DNA of 64,000 bases from Arthrobacter sp. GMC3 (GTDB lineage Bacteria > Actinomycetota > Actinomycetes > Actinomycetales > Micrococcaceae). The notes below the pieces were generated by a model. The model was not told the origin of the DNA, made no database searches, and was given only the letters and a program-made list of their open reading frames with translations. This document shows, in pieces, positions 50,953-59,828 of the stretch; within the stretch, counting starts at the first letter, position 1; each line of letters begins with the position of its first letter. Made by a program: the position numbers and the translations under genes. The stretch covers positions 310,001 through 374,000 of the forward strand of contig NZ_PJIO01000001.1 of assembly GCF_002929305.1 (NCBI RefSeq), read 5' to 3'.

Positions 50953-51387
50953 ATGGACGAATTGCAGAATCCCGAGGAGATGTTGCGAGCAGCCGCGCTG
51001 CGCGTGACGGCCCCGCGGGTTGCTGTCCTGGAAGCGGTCCGAGCACACCCACATGCCGATGCCGACACCATTATTGGTGCGGTAAGAGAAGAACTTGGCA
51101 GCGTCTCGAAACAAGCGGTCTATGACGTCTTGGCGGCGCTCAGCGAAGCCCGACTAGTGCGCCGGATCGAGCCCTCAGGTTCGCCGGCACGCTTCGAGGC
51201 ACGTGTGGGCGACAACCATCACCATGTGATCTGCCGCAGCTGTGGTGAGATCGCCGACGTCGACTGCGCTGTGGGCGAAGCGCCCTGTTTGCATGCCTCC
51301 AATGACCATGGCTTCATCATCGATGAGGCCGAGGTCATCTACTGGGGCATATGCCCGAACTGCACCACCAGCAATCTTCGCCACTGA
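50953..51387 (+). CDS. furA: Fur-family repressor of catalase (FurA/PerR-like)
   Basis: A 144-aa metalloregulator. ATG 50953 follows GAGTGGGG. The winged helix is RVTAPRVAVLEAVRAHPHAD with SKQAVYDVLAALSEARLVRR. The metal domain has HHHVICRSCGEIADVDC and the second zinc pair CPNC near the end. It lies 36 bases upstream of the catalase gene, the arrangement known for peroxide-sensing FurA in actinobacteria, so it probably represses catalase until oxidised by peroxide. Confidence 0.9.
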   Translation: MDELQNPEEMLRAAALRVTAPRVAVLEAVRAHPHADADTIIGAVREELGSVSKQAVYDVLAALSEARLVRRIEPSGSPARFEARVGDNHHHVICRSCGEIADVDCAVGEAPCLHASNDHGFIIDEAEVIYWGICPNCTTSNLRH

Positions 51388-51423
51388 ACAAGATCCAACC
51401 CTCACTAGGAGCGATAAGTAAAG

Positions 51424-52890
51424 ATGACTGTCGAAAACACCTCCCCACTGACCACGGCCGCAGGCGCGCCCGTTGCCAACAACCAGGACAGCCTCACGGC
51501 AGGTCCGCGCGGGCCGATGCTGCTGCAGGACGTTTGGTTCCTTGAGAAGCTGGCCCACTTCAGCCGCGAGGTCATCCCCGAGCGTCGCATGCACGCCAAG
51601 GGCTCCGGTGCGTTCGGTACCTTCACGGTCACCAACGACATCTCCAAGTACACCAAGGCTGACATCTTCTCCGAGGTTGGCAAGAAGACCGAAATGTTTG
51701 CCCGCTTCTCCACAGTTGCCGGTGAGCGCGGCGCTGCCGACGCCGAGCGTGACATCCGCGGCTTCGCCCTGAAGTTCTACACCGAAGAGGGCAACTGGGA
51801 TCTGGTTGGCAACAACACCCCCGTGTTCTTCTTCCGTGACCCGTTGAAGTTCCCGGACCTGAACCGCGCCGTCAAGCGTGACCCGCGCACCAACATGCGC
51901 AGCGCCGAGAACAACTGGGACTTCTGGACCAACCTGCCCGAGTCCCTCCACCAGGTCACGATCGTCATGTCAGATCGCGGCATCCCGGCCAGCTACCGCC
52001 ACATGCACGGCTTCGGCTCACACACCTTCTCCCTGATCAATGCCGCGGGCGAGCGCTTCTGGGTCAAGTTCCACCACCGCACCCAGCAGGGCATCAAGAA
52101 CCTGACCGACGCCGAGGCCGGCGCACTCGTTGCTGCAGACCGTGAGTCCAGCCAGCGCGATCTGTTCGACTCGATCGAGAACGGTGACTTCCCGAAGTGG
52201 AAGCTCATGGTCCAGATCATGCCCGAAGCGGACGCCGAGACTTACAAGTACCACCCGTTCGACCTCACCAAGGTCTGGTCCAAGAAGGACTACCCGCTGA
52301 TCGAGGTTGGCGAGTGGGAACTGAACCGCAACGCCGAGAACTACCACGCTGATGTTGAGCAGGCTGCTTTCGCACCGGCCAACGTTGTTCCGGGCATCAG
52401 CTTCTCCCCGGACCGCATGCTCCAGGGCCGTCTGTTCTCCTACGGCGACGCCCAGCGCTACCGTGTCGGTGTGAACCACCACCAGATCCCGGTCAACGCA
52501 CCCAAGAACGCCGTCAACACCTACCACCGCGATGGTCAGGGCCGCGTTGATGGCAACCAGGGCCGCACGCCCGGCATCGAGCCGAACTCCTACGGTCGCT
52601 GGCCCGAGCAGCCCGCCTACGCCGATCCGGCACAGGCCATTGGTGCCACAGCCGACCGCTTCAACTTCCGCGAAGACGATGCCAACTACTTTGAGCAGCC
52701 CGGCATCTTGTTCCGCGAGAAGATGAACGACGCCCAGCGCCAGGTGCTCTTCGAGAACACCGCTCGCGCCATCGACGGTGCCTCACAGGCCACGATCGAG
52801 CGTCACATCTACAACTGCACCCAGGCAGATCCGGCTTACGGTGCGGGTGTCCGTGCGGCCATCGAAGCCCACCAGGCGTCCAAGGCCTAG
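51424..52890 (+). CDS. katA: Monofunctional heme catalase
   Basis: A small-subunit catalase of 488 aa that dismutates hydrogen peroxide. The active-site region [20 protein letters not shown] contains the distal histidine; [20 protein letters not shown] and [20 protein letters not shown] follow; the heme-ligand tyrosine is in [17 protein letters not shown]. Codon choice is strongly biased to C-ending codons, as in highly expressed genes. It is preceded by furA in the same direction and followed by two hairpins. Confidence 0.97.
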   Translation: MTVENTSPLTTAAGAPVANNQDSLTAGPRGPMLLQDVWFLEKLAHFSREVIPERRMHAKGSGAFGTFTVTNDISKYTKADIFSEVGKKTEMFARFSTVAGERGAADAERDIRGFALKFYTEEGNWDLVGNNTPVFFFRDPLKFPDLNRAVKRDPRTNMRSAENNWDFWTNLPESLHQVTIVMSDRGIPASYRHMHGFGSHTFSLINAAGERFWVKFHHRTQQGIKNLTDAEAGALVAADRESSQRDLFDSIENGDFPKWKLMVQIMPEADAETYKYHPFDLTKVWSKKDYPLIEVGEWELNRNAENYHADVEQAAFAPANVVPGISFSPDRMLQGRLFSYGDAQRYRVGVNHHQIPVNAPKNAVNTYHRDGQGRVDGNQGRTPGIEPNSYGRWPEQPAYADPAQAIGATADRFNFREDDANYFEQPGILFREKMNDAQRQVLFENTARAIDGASQATIERHIYNCTQADPAYGAGVRAAIEAHQASKA

Positions 52891-52902
52891 TTCGCACGCC
52901 CT

Positions 52903-52938
52903 CCCAAGACGGAGCCGCTGGCGCGCCTCCGTCTTGGG
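52903..52938 (+). terminator. Hairpin 1 after katA
   Basis: CCCAAGACGGAG pairs perfectly with CTCCGTCTTGGG around a 12-base loop, 13 bases after the catalase stop. Confidence 0.8.
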
Positions 52939-52966
52939 TCCCTCGGGCGCGTGGGCCCAGCCAGGA

Positions 52967-53025
52967 ACGACGGCGGCGCTCACCTTTCGCTTTTCAGCGG
53001 ACGGTGAGTGCCGCCGTCGTTTTTT
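52967..53025 (+). terminator. Hairpin 2 after katA with T-tract
   Basis: ACGACGGCGGCGCTCACC pairs with GGTGAGTGCCGCCGTCGT (one mismatch) and runs straight into six T's, a classical intrinsic terminator. Confidence 0.85.
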
Positions 53026-53131
53026 GATACGGCGTTGGCGGAAAGCGCGCCAAAAGTGATACGGCGTCGCTCAGAAGCGCGCCAAAAGTGATACGGCGTC
53101 GCTCAGAAGCGCGCCAAAAGTGATACGGCGT
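53026..53131. repeat. 32-bp tandem repeat, three copies plus a partial
   Basis: Units start at 53026, 53058 and 53090, with a 10-base partial at 53122. Each opens GATACGGCGT and ends AGCGCGCCAAAAGT. Units 2 and 3 are identical; unit 1 differs in the centre. The array fills the gap from the katA T-tract to the stop codon of the ankyrin gene. Confidence 0.95.
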
Positions 53132-53517
53132 CAGCCGAGGAGGTGCTCGCGGCCAAACATGGCCGCCGTGGCCCGGGCGGAGGGTGTCCCTGCGTCAAGG
53201 TCCGCGCCAGCGGCCACCAAAAGGGCCACCACGGCGTCCTCGCCCTTGAATAGAGCCCCTGCGATGGGGGACTGACCCCGGGAATTGCAGGTGTCTGGGT
53301 TGGCTCCGCGGCCCAGCAGCATGGACACCGTCCCGGCCTGTCCCCGGTACGCAGCCAGCATCAACAGCGTGTTGCCGTCGGCGTCCTGGACGTCCACTGC
53401 CAGCCCGTGGTTAAGGAATTCTGCCAACTCTTCCGCCTTGCCGTCGCGGGCCAGATCCATGGCAAGGGCGGTGACCTGGGCGCTCTGGTCGTCGTTCAAG
53501 GATGCGTTTGAAGTCAT
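53131..53517 (-). CDS. Ankyrin-repeat protein
   Basis: A 128-aa cytosolic protein. Three ankyrin units are visible: KAEELAEFLNHGLAVDVQD, then ADGNTLLMLAAYRGQAGTVS with MLLGRGANPDTCN, and SRGQSPIAGALFKGEDAVVA with LLVAAGADLDAG. GGAGGA lies directly before the ATG. Small ankyrin proteins are often encoded beside catalases and are proposed to assist or bind the enzyme; here it is convergent to katA, not in its operon. Confidence 0.9.
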   Translation of the reverse strand: MTSNASLNDDQSAQVTALAMDLARDGKAEELAEFLNHGLAVDVQDADGNTLLMLAAYRGQAGTVSMLLGRGANPDTCNSRGQSPIAGALFKGEDAVVALLVAAGADLDAGTPSARATAAMFGREHLLG

Positions 53518-53590
53518 TCCTCCACAGTAGGCGATGTGCCCTGTGAAAGAGCGGGCGCTGGCAAAACCGCGCCTGGACTAGGCTAGGGCA

Positions 53591-54877
53591 GTGCCAAGAA
53601 TCCTCGCCGACATAACCCCGCTCCGTGAAAGTCCGGCGTTTAGGCGGCTCTGGATTGGCAACGGGCTCTCCTCCATTGGCACCCAGCTGACGGTGGTGGC
53701 CGTGAGCCTGGAGATTTACGACCTCACCGGGTCCACGCTGTCAGTGGGCATGCTGGGCTTGGTGGCCCTGATTCCGCTGGTGTTTGCGGGACTGTATGGC
53801 GGTTCCATCGCAGACGCCCACGACCGCCGGAAGGTGGCCCTGTACTCCTCCACGGTGCTTTGGTTGGTGACCATTTGCATTGCGTTACAGGCGTGGCTTG
53901 GCCTGGGAAATATTTGGATTCTGTACGGCCTGATCGCTGTGCAATCCGCGGCGGCAGGGGTGAATGGCTCGGCGCGCAGTGCCATTGTGCCGCGGCTGGT
54001 GCGCCCTGCCCTGCTGCCGTCGGCGAACGCGTTGAGCATGATTGTCATGGGTTTGGGCACCACCATTGGGCCCTTGATGGCCGGGATCTTGGTGGCCAAC
54101 GTTGGCTACGGGTGGACGTACACAGTGGATGTGCTGACGTTCACGGCGTCGTTGTGGGCGCTGTTCAAGCTCCCGCCACTCCCGCCTCTGGCCCGGGAAG
54201 GTGGCGGAGAGGTGCAGCGGGCGGGCCTGAAATCGGTGCTCGAGGGATTCGCGTTCCTGGGCTCCCGAAAGAACCTGCGCATGACGTTCCTGGTGGACAT
54301 GTGCGCCATGGTGTTCGCCCTTCCCCGTGCGCTGCTCCCGGCGATTGGTGCCGTGTGGCTGGGCGGCGGTGAGCAGACGGCTGGCATCTTGCTGGCCTCC
54401 ATTGCGGCCGGATCCTTCCTGGCCGCCCTGTTCTCCGGCCCCTTGGGTGGTGTGCGACGCCAAGGCCTGGCAGTGGTGTGGTCCATCACGCTGTGGGGTG
54501 CTGCCATTGTTGGACTGGGCGGGACCGTTTTGGCCGGTGGACACACGCACGACGGCGTGACCTCGCCCTGGTTGGTGGGTGCCGTTGCGGCCCTGGTAGT
54601 GGCCGGGGTGGCCGACACCATCAGCTCCGTTTTCCGCTCCACCATTTTGCAGTCAGCCACCCCCGACCACCTCCGTGGGCGGTTGCAGGGGATCTTCGTG
54701 GTGGTGGTGACCGGTGGTCCGCGCCTAGGGGACGTATTTTCCGGATCTATGGGCCAATGGCGCGGTGAAGGATGGGCGGCGGTGATTGGCGGTCTGCTCT
54801 GCATTGCCGCCGTGTGGGGGCTGGCGCTGTGGCAGCGGGGCTTCCTGCGCTATGACGCACGCCATCCGGAGCCGTAG
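53591..54877 (+). CDS. MFS transporter, DHA3 (EntS-like) type
   Basis: A 428-aa inner-membrane exporter of 10-12 helices from GTG 53591. DHA3 features: SPAFRRLWIGNGLSSIGTQL at the start, YGGSIADAHDRRKVAL in loop 2-3, and RSAIVPRLVRPALLPSANAL. The C-terminal half has DHLRGRLQGIFVVVVTGGPR. Relatives export siderophores or macrolides; the substrate here is unknown. Confidence 0.88.
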   Translation: MPRILADITPLRESPAFRRLWIGNGLSSIGTQLTVVAVSLEIYDLTGSTLSVGMLGLVALIPLVFAGLYGGSIADAHDRRKVALYSSTVLWLVTICIALQAWLGLGNIWILYGLIAVQSAAAGVNGSARSAIVPRLVRPALLPSANALSMIVMGLGTTIGPLMAGILVANVGYGWTYTVDVLTFTASLWALFKLPPLPPLAREGGGEVQRAGLKSVLEGFAFLGSRKNLRMTFLVDMCAMVFALPRALLPAIGAVWLGGGEQTAGILLASIAAGSFLAALFSGPLGGVRRQGLAVVWSITLWGAAIVGLGGTVLAGGHTHDGVTSPWLVGAVAALVVAGVADTISSVFRSTILQSATPDHLRGRLQGIFVVVVTGGPRLGDVFSGSMGQWRGEGWAAVIGGLLCIAAVWGLALWQRGFLRYDARHPEP

Positions 54878-54942
54878 GCTGGGAACAACGGTCCGGACCG
54901 GTGCGTTTAAGTTGCTACAAGAATTAAGTGAAAGGATCCGTT

Positions 54943-55815
54943 ATGCGAAGCCACTTCAACGGACTCAAAACAGCCGCGCTCTTTGGTGTTTTGTGGGCCG
55001 TATTGCTAGGCATTGGTGCCATCATTTCCGCCGGGACCAATAGCGCAGCACCGTTGTGGATCTTCGCGCTCATTGGTGTTGGCACCACGGCCTACGGCTA
55101 CTGGAACAGCGACAAGATCGCCATCAGATCCATGCAAGCCTATCCGGTTACGGAGCAGCAGGCCCCCGCCATTTACCAGATTGTGCGCGAGCTTTCGGTC
55201 AAGGCCAACCAGCCCATGCCCGCCATCTACATTTCCCCCACACAGGCTCCGAACGCCTTTGCCACCGGCCGTAATCCAAAGAATGCGGCGGTTTGCTGCA
55301 CCGAGGGAATTTTGAACATCCTCGATGAGCGCGAGCTGCGGGGCGTGCTGGGTCACGAGCTGATGCATGTTTACAACCGCGACATCCTCACCTCATCGGT
55401 TGCTGCTGCCGTGGCCGGCGTCATCACCTCCGTGGCGCAGATGATGATGTTCTTTGGCGGTGGGGATCGTAGGAACGCCAACCCGCTGGCGATGATTGCC
55501 ATGGCCATCTTTGCCCCCATGGCAGCCTCCATGATCCAGCTGGCCATTAGCCGCACCCGCGAGTTCGACGCCGACGAGGACGGTGCCAAGCTCACCGATG
55601 ACCCGCTGGCTCTGGCTTCGGCACTGCGCAAACTGGAACTCGGCGTCCAACGGGCGCCACTGCCGCAGGAACAGAACCTGGTTAACGCGAGCCACATGAT
55701 GATCGCCAACCCATTCGCCAACGGTGGGGCCAAGAAACTGTTCTCTACCCACCCGCCCATGAACGAGCGGATTGCCCGGTTGGAGAAGATGGCAGGGCGC
55801 CCGTTGGGGCAGTGA
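54943..55815 (+). CDS. htpX: M48 family membrane zinc metalloprotease, HtpX homologue
   Basis: A 290-aa membrane protease for quality control. ATG 54943 has AAAGGA upstream. Two N-terminal helices are followed by the zinc motif His138-Glu139-x2-His142 (GVLGHELMHVYNRDI). Two further helices follow, then the third ligand region in RTREFDADEDGAKL. The late LFSTHPPMNERIARL is the family signature. Confidence 0.94.
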   Translation: MRSHFNGLKTAALFGVLWAVLLGIGAIISAGTNSAAPLWIFALIGVGTTAYGYWNSDKIAIRSMQAYPVTEQQAPAIYQIVRELSVKANQPMPAIYISPTQAPNAFATGRNPKNAAVCCTEGILNILDERELRGVLGHELMHVYNRDILTSSVAAAVAGVITSVAQMMMFFGGGDRRNANPLAMIAMAIFAPMAASMIQLAISRTREFDADEDGAKLTDDPLALASALRKLELGVQRAPLPQEQNLVNASHMMIANPFANGGAKKLFSTHPPMNERIARLEKMAGRPLGQ

Positions 55816-55817
55816 CT

Positions 55818-56942
55818 CTACGCGAAGCCAGCCAGGATAAGTGCCGCGTGAGAAAGCGTTTCGTTATCCGTGGTGGCGTGAGCTGAGAGCCTGATCCGCT
55901 GTGAGCCGTGGAGCGTTGCCGAGATTCCGGCCAGGGCCAAGGCCGTGTGAGCCTCGGCGGCATTTCCGGTGGGGAATCCGGCCACCACAATCCCCGCGCG
56001 CTGGCTGGCTTCCAGGGGAGAAAGAATGTCCACCCCAGCGCCCTCCAATTTCTCGATAAGAACCCCGGTGGTTGCCGCGATGGAGGCGGCAATAGCGTCG
56101 ATGCCGGCCTCCTCAATCAGCTCTAGTGCACTGGCAAACGCGCCCGTGGCAAAGGGGGAGAGATTTGAGACGTTAAATTTCAGCGCGTCCCGACGGGGTT
56201 CGTGGGGGAGGCCGTCATAGCTGGTGGGATTCTCCACCCCCGTCCAGCTGCCCAGGACGGGCTTGATGCGCTCCAGGCCGGCGTCAGAGAAGGCCATGGC
56301 TCCCGCGCCCCACCCGCCACGTACCCATTTTTGGCTTCCCACGGCTACGGCGTCGGCCATGCTCCAGTCCTGGTCGACCGCCGCGAAACCCTGAATCCCG
56401 TCAACTAGCAGCAGACGGTGCGGCCCCATCACGTCCCTGATGCCCGCCAAGTCGGCACGGTAGCCCGTCTGAAAGTCGACGGCGCTCACGGCCACGGCGG
56501 TGATCTCCTGTGTCAGCGACGCGGCCACCAGTTCCGGGGTGACCATTTTGCGGGCACCGCCCATGAAGGCAACCTCACCAACCCCGGCCTGCTGCGCCCG
56601 CAACCACGGGTACACGTTGGCCGGAAACTCCCCGGCGCTGACCAGAACCTTGCCGCCCACCCCAAACGCCAATTGCATGAGGCCGTAGGCGGTGGCTGGC
56701 AGCAGGGTCACGTTATCAAGATCAAAGCCAACCAGCCGGGCAAAGGCCGCCCTCGCGCGGAGGTCCTCGGCATGCAGCTTGTCGGCGGTGCCCACCGCGC
56801 CGGCGGCAGCGTCGGCCATTAGCTGGGCGGATGTCGCAAGCACATCGCGAGACGGCGGACCGTAGCTGGCGAAATTCAGGTAGCCGGGCTGTTCACTGAA
56901 CTGTGCCAGGTAGCTTGCGGGAAGTGTTGTGGCTTGCGGCAT
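55818..56942 (-). CDS. Class V PLP-dependent aminotransferase (cysteine desulfurase-like fold)
   Basis: A 375-aa enzyme. ATG 56942 (MPQATTLPASYL) is preceded by AGGA; the longer reading to 57014 is unlikely. The Schiff-base lysine is in AVAVGSQKWVRGGWGAGAMA, and the preceding RLLLVDGIQGFAAVD supplies the PLP aspartate. No catalytic loop cysteine of IscS type is evident, so kynureninase-, serine- or isopenicillin-epimerase-like activity is possible. It ends two bases from the convergent htpX stop. Confidence 0.85.
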   Translation of the reverse strand: MPQATTLPASYLAQFSEQPGYLNFASYGPPSRDVLATSAQLMADAAAGAVGTADKLHAEDLRARAAFARLVGFDLDNVTLLPATAYGLMQLAFGVGGKVLVSAGEFPANVYPWLRAQQAGVGEVAFMGGARKMVTPELVAASLTQEITAVAVSAVDFQTGYRADLAGIRDVMGPHRLLLVDGIQGFAAVDQDWSMADAVAVGSQKWVRGGWGAGAMAFSDAGLERIKPVLGSWTGVENPTSYDGLPHEPRRDALKFNVSNLSPFATGAFASALELIEEAGIDAIAASIAATTGVLIEKLEGAGVDILSPLEASQRAGIVVAGFPTGNAAEAHTALALAGISATLHGSQRIRLSAHATTDNETLSHAALILAGFA

Positions 56943-57118
56943 GAGGTGGTCCTGACGGTGTGCACTGGAGGGTGGGCATCCGGACCCGGCGCTGGTGCCG
57001 ATTTCCGACTGCACAAAACGTTATCGCATTCGCCGCCGCCACAACTGGTTGACCCGCCAAATGCACACTGGTGGGGACCTACACGCAAACCGTCAGGGGA
57101 GTAGTACAGAATGGGGGT

Positions 57119-57820
57119 ATGCGATTGATCTTGATTCGACACGGCCAGACACCCAACAACATCCTGAACCTCTTGGACACTGCGGTTCCTGGCCCCGGGC
57201 TGACGAAACTCGGGGAGGACCAGGCGGCCGCGGTTCCGGATGCTTTGCGCGAGGAGCAGATTCAGGCGATCTACGTCTCCAACCTGACCAGAACTGCCCT
57301 GACGGCGCAGCCACTTGCCCGCGATCGTGGACTGACGCCGATCATGCGCGAGGGCCTGCGGGAGATCAGCGCCGGATCGTTGGAGATGAAGGGCGACATG
57401 GAATCGGTCATGGCATACATGACAACCATGAAGTCCTGGCTGACGGGTGATCTCGCTGTTCGCATGCCTGGCGCGGACACCGGATTTGATGTCCTGGACC
57501 GTTTTGATGCTGTGGTTCGTGAAGCCGCCACCGCGTACCCGGACGGCACGGTGGCCATGGTCAGCCACGGTGCGATGATCAGGTTCTGGGCCGGGCATCG
57601 CTCAGAAAACATCGACTGGTCGGACCCCACCTACCATGAACTCTCCAACACCGGCATTGTTGTCCTCGAGGGTGAACCCGGCGACGGCTCCGCCCGCGGG
57701 GGCTGGCACATTGAATCCTGGCAGGGTTCACCGGCTGGTGGCGTGGGCGGCGTCGACTTTGATGGTCCGACGGCGGAACTCGCCGCAAAGGCATTCCACA
57801 CCGACCATGCCGAAGGATAA
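57119..57820 (+). CDS. Histidine phosphatase superfamily protein (phosphoglycerate mutase-like)
   Basis: A 233-aa enzyme from ATG 57119 with GGGGG in front. The phosphohistidine motif is LILIRHGQTPNN near residue 7; the second conserved histidine is in VAMVSHGAMIRFW, and SNLTRTALTAQPLARDRGL has the family arginine. It probably dephosphorylates a small metabolite. Its 3' end overlaps the start of the histidine kinase gene by 14 bases, suggesting cotranscription. Confidence 0.9.
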   Translation: MRLILIRHGQTPNNILNLLDTAVPGPGLTKLGEDQAAAVPDALREEQIQAIYVSNLTRTALTAQPLARDRGLTPIMREGLREISAGSLEMKGDMESVMAYMTTMKSWLTGDLAVRMPGADTGFDVLDRFDAVVREAATAYPDGTVAMVSHGAMIRFWAGHRSENIDWSDPTYHELSNTGIVVLEGEPGDGSARGGWHIESWQGSPAGGVGGVDFDGPTAELAAKAFHTDHAEG

Positions 57821-59126
57821 AGGCGGGCAAGTAACAACAGGCGCCGGGACGCGATCGGGCGGGCATGCCCTCGAGACCTTCGTGGCCCAGACGCCTTTTA
57901 GCACTGTCAACCTTTGGCGGATGAAGAAGCTCAGCTGGGTGTGGCTGGCCACCGCTGCGGTCTGTATCGCCTTGCTGGCCGTGGGTGCCCCGCTGAACAT
58001 GAGCCTGTATCAAATGGTGCTCCCGTTCGGTTTGGGCATGGCGATCTTGCATTCGGCATCGCTGGGTTTGACGGCGGCCAGGCCAGTGGCTGGTGTGCTG
58101 GTTTCCCTGATTCCGCTGATGATCATGCCGCTGGTGTCCAACCCCGTGGGCGCGGCGCCCATGCCGTTCAGCGTGGTGGCCATGGTCACCCAGGTCTTGG
58201 TGGTGTGTGTGGCAGGGCTGCGCAGCCACTGGATGGTTGCTGCCGCAGCCTGGCTCATGAGCGTGGGCGTCGGGGTCACTGCCAACTACTTGGCCATGCC
58301 CGAGGGCCAGTCTCAGGGCGCACAAATAAACGTTGTCATCTTCGCGGCCGTGTCCGGAGGGCTCATGGTGGCCGCCGTGGTGGCCCAGCAGTGGCAGCAT
58401 CTGCGTACCGAGTTGGCCGCCGAAAGGACTCTCAGCGCCGACGAGCAGTCCCGGCGTCGACTGGCCGAGGAGCGGACACGGATTGCCCGCGAACTCCACG
58501 ATGTGGTGGCCCACGGCATGTCGGTGGTGGTGGTTCAGGCGACGACGGCCGCCTACAGGCATGCGGGGCTCAGCGACGAGCTCAAACAGGAGTTCGATGA
58601 CATTGCGGCGAATTCCCGGCGGGCCATGACGGAAATGCGCAGCATGCTCGGATCCTTGCGCAGCGCCGGTGACGGACGCGAGATGGGCCCCCAGCCGGGG
58701 TTCAACGATTTGCCCGGGTTGCTATCCTCCGCACGCACGGCGGGAGTTCAGGTCGACGAGCCGGACCTGTCCGGCGTCGACCTTGACCGCGTGGGCGAGG
58801 TCATCGCTTTGACGGCGTACAGAATTGTGCAGGAGGCACTTAGCAACGTGATTCGGCATGCGCCAGGAGCCGAGGTGGCCATCACCTTCAACAGCAACGG
58901 TGAGCGGCTGGAACTTTCCGTGGTCAATACGCCGTCGGCCGTTGGTGCCGTCATGGCCCAGCTGGACCGTGGCTCCCATGTGGGGCAGGGACTGATGGGA
59001 ATGAGGGAACGGGCAGCCATCGTGGGCGGCTCGGTCTTTTGCACCCCGACGCCGCAGGGCGGGTTCTCCGTGGTTGCCACCTTGCCGCTCATTGCCGCAA
59101 ACAAAACCAATCCTGGAAAGCGATAA
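57807..59126 (+). CDS. Two-component sensor histidine kinase, NarL/DesK type
   Basis: A 439-aa membrane kinase from ATG 57807; a later ATG about 40 codons on is possible. Five or six helices between about residues 45 and 195 form the sensor, without a large extracellular domain. The HisKA_3 phosphoacceptor is His231 in RTRIARELHDVVAHGMSVVV. The HATPase domain follows (IVQEALSNVIRHAPG; GQGLMGMRERAAIVGG). It pairs with the response regulator starting one base after its stop. The signal is unknown; DesK-like topology suggests membrane or envelope stress. Confidence 0.92.
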   Translation: MPKDKGGQVTTGAGTRSGGHALETFVAQTPFSTVNLWRMKKLSWVWLATAAVCIALLAVGAPLNMSLYQMVLPFGLGMAILHSASLGLTAARPVAGVLVSLIPLMIMPLVSNPVGAAPMPFSVVAMVTQVLVVCVAGLRSHWMVAAAAWLMSVGVGVTANYLAMPEGQSQGAQINVVIFAAVSGGLMVAAVVAQQWQHLRTELAAERTLSADEQSRRRLAEERTRIARELHDVVAHGMSVVVVQATTAAYRHAGLSDELKQEFDDIAANSRRAMTEMRSMLGSLRSAGDGREMGPQPGFNDLPGLLSSARTAGVQVDEPDLSGVDLDRVGEVIALTAYRIVQEALSNVIRHAPGAEVAITFNSNGERLELSVVNTPSAVGAVMAQLDRGSHVGQGLMGMRERAAIVGGSVFCTPTPQGGFSVVATLPLIAANKTNPGKR

Positions 59127-59127
59127 C

Positions 59128-59802
59128 GTGAGTATTCGAGTTTTAGTGGTCGATGACCAGGCCATGGTGCGCGAAGGATTTGCCGCGCTCCTGGGGGCGC
59201 AGGTCGACATTGAGATTGTGGGGCAGGCCGAGGATGGCGCCCGGGCCGTGGAAATGGCGGCCGAGCACCGCCCGGACGTGGTGCTCATGGATGTCCGCAT
59301 GCCGGTGATGGACGGGCTGGAAGCCGCCAGAATTATCTTGGCGGACACTCCCGAGGCCGGCCAGTCCGTGCCCCACGTGTTGATGCTGACAACCTTCGAT
59401 GTGGACGACTACGTGTACGACGCATTGAAGATTGGAGCCAGCGGATTCCTACTCAAGGATGCGCTCGCCGACGAGCTGGTGGCCGCCGTGCGCATCGTGG
59501 CTGCGGGCGATGCCCTGCTAGCGCCGTCGGTGACCAAAAGGCTCATTGAACAATTTGCCCAATCCGGCCCTCGCCCGGCGCGCTCCCGCGAAAAGCTTGA
59601 CGGTTTGACCGAACGTGAGCGCGAGGTCATGACTTTGGTGGGCAGGGGGTTCTCCAACCACGAGATTGCCGCGGACCTCTTTATCGCTGAACAAACGGTC
59701 AAGACTCACGTCAGCAAGATTCTGGCCAAGCTGGGCCTGCGGGACAGGGTTCAAATGGTGGTGCTGGCCTACGATACCGGGTTGGTTGAACCCGGCGGCT
59801 AG
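59128..59802 (+). CDS. LuxR/NarL-family response regulator
   Basis: A 224-aa regulator from GTG 59128. The receiver domain has the acidic pair in VLVVDDQAMVREGF, the phosphorylated Asp55 in VVLMDVRMPVMDGL and the lysine in GFLLKDALADEL. The C-terminal LuxR helix-turn-helix is LTEREREVMTLVGRGFSNHE, then IAADLFIAEQTVKTHVSKIL. It is the partner of the upstream kinase. No target operator could be identified. Confidence 0.94.
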   Translation: MSIRVLVVDDQAMVREGFAALLGAQVDIEIVGQAEDGARAVEMAAEHRPDVVLMDVRMPVMDGLEAARIILADTPEAGQSVPHVLMLTTFDVDDYVYDALKIGASGFLLKDALADELVAAVRIVAAGDALLAPSVTKRLIEQFAQSGPRPARSREKLDGLTEREREVMTLVGRGFSNHEIAADLFIAEQTVKTHVSKILAKLGLRDRVQMVVLAYDTGLVEPGG

Positions 59803-59828
59803 AGCCGGCCGTGCCGTGGTGGCGGTTG

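Noticed and set aside
53026..53131. Possible CRISPR array
   Set aside because: The 32-base units are directly tandem, without unique spacers, and no cas gene is near.
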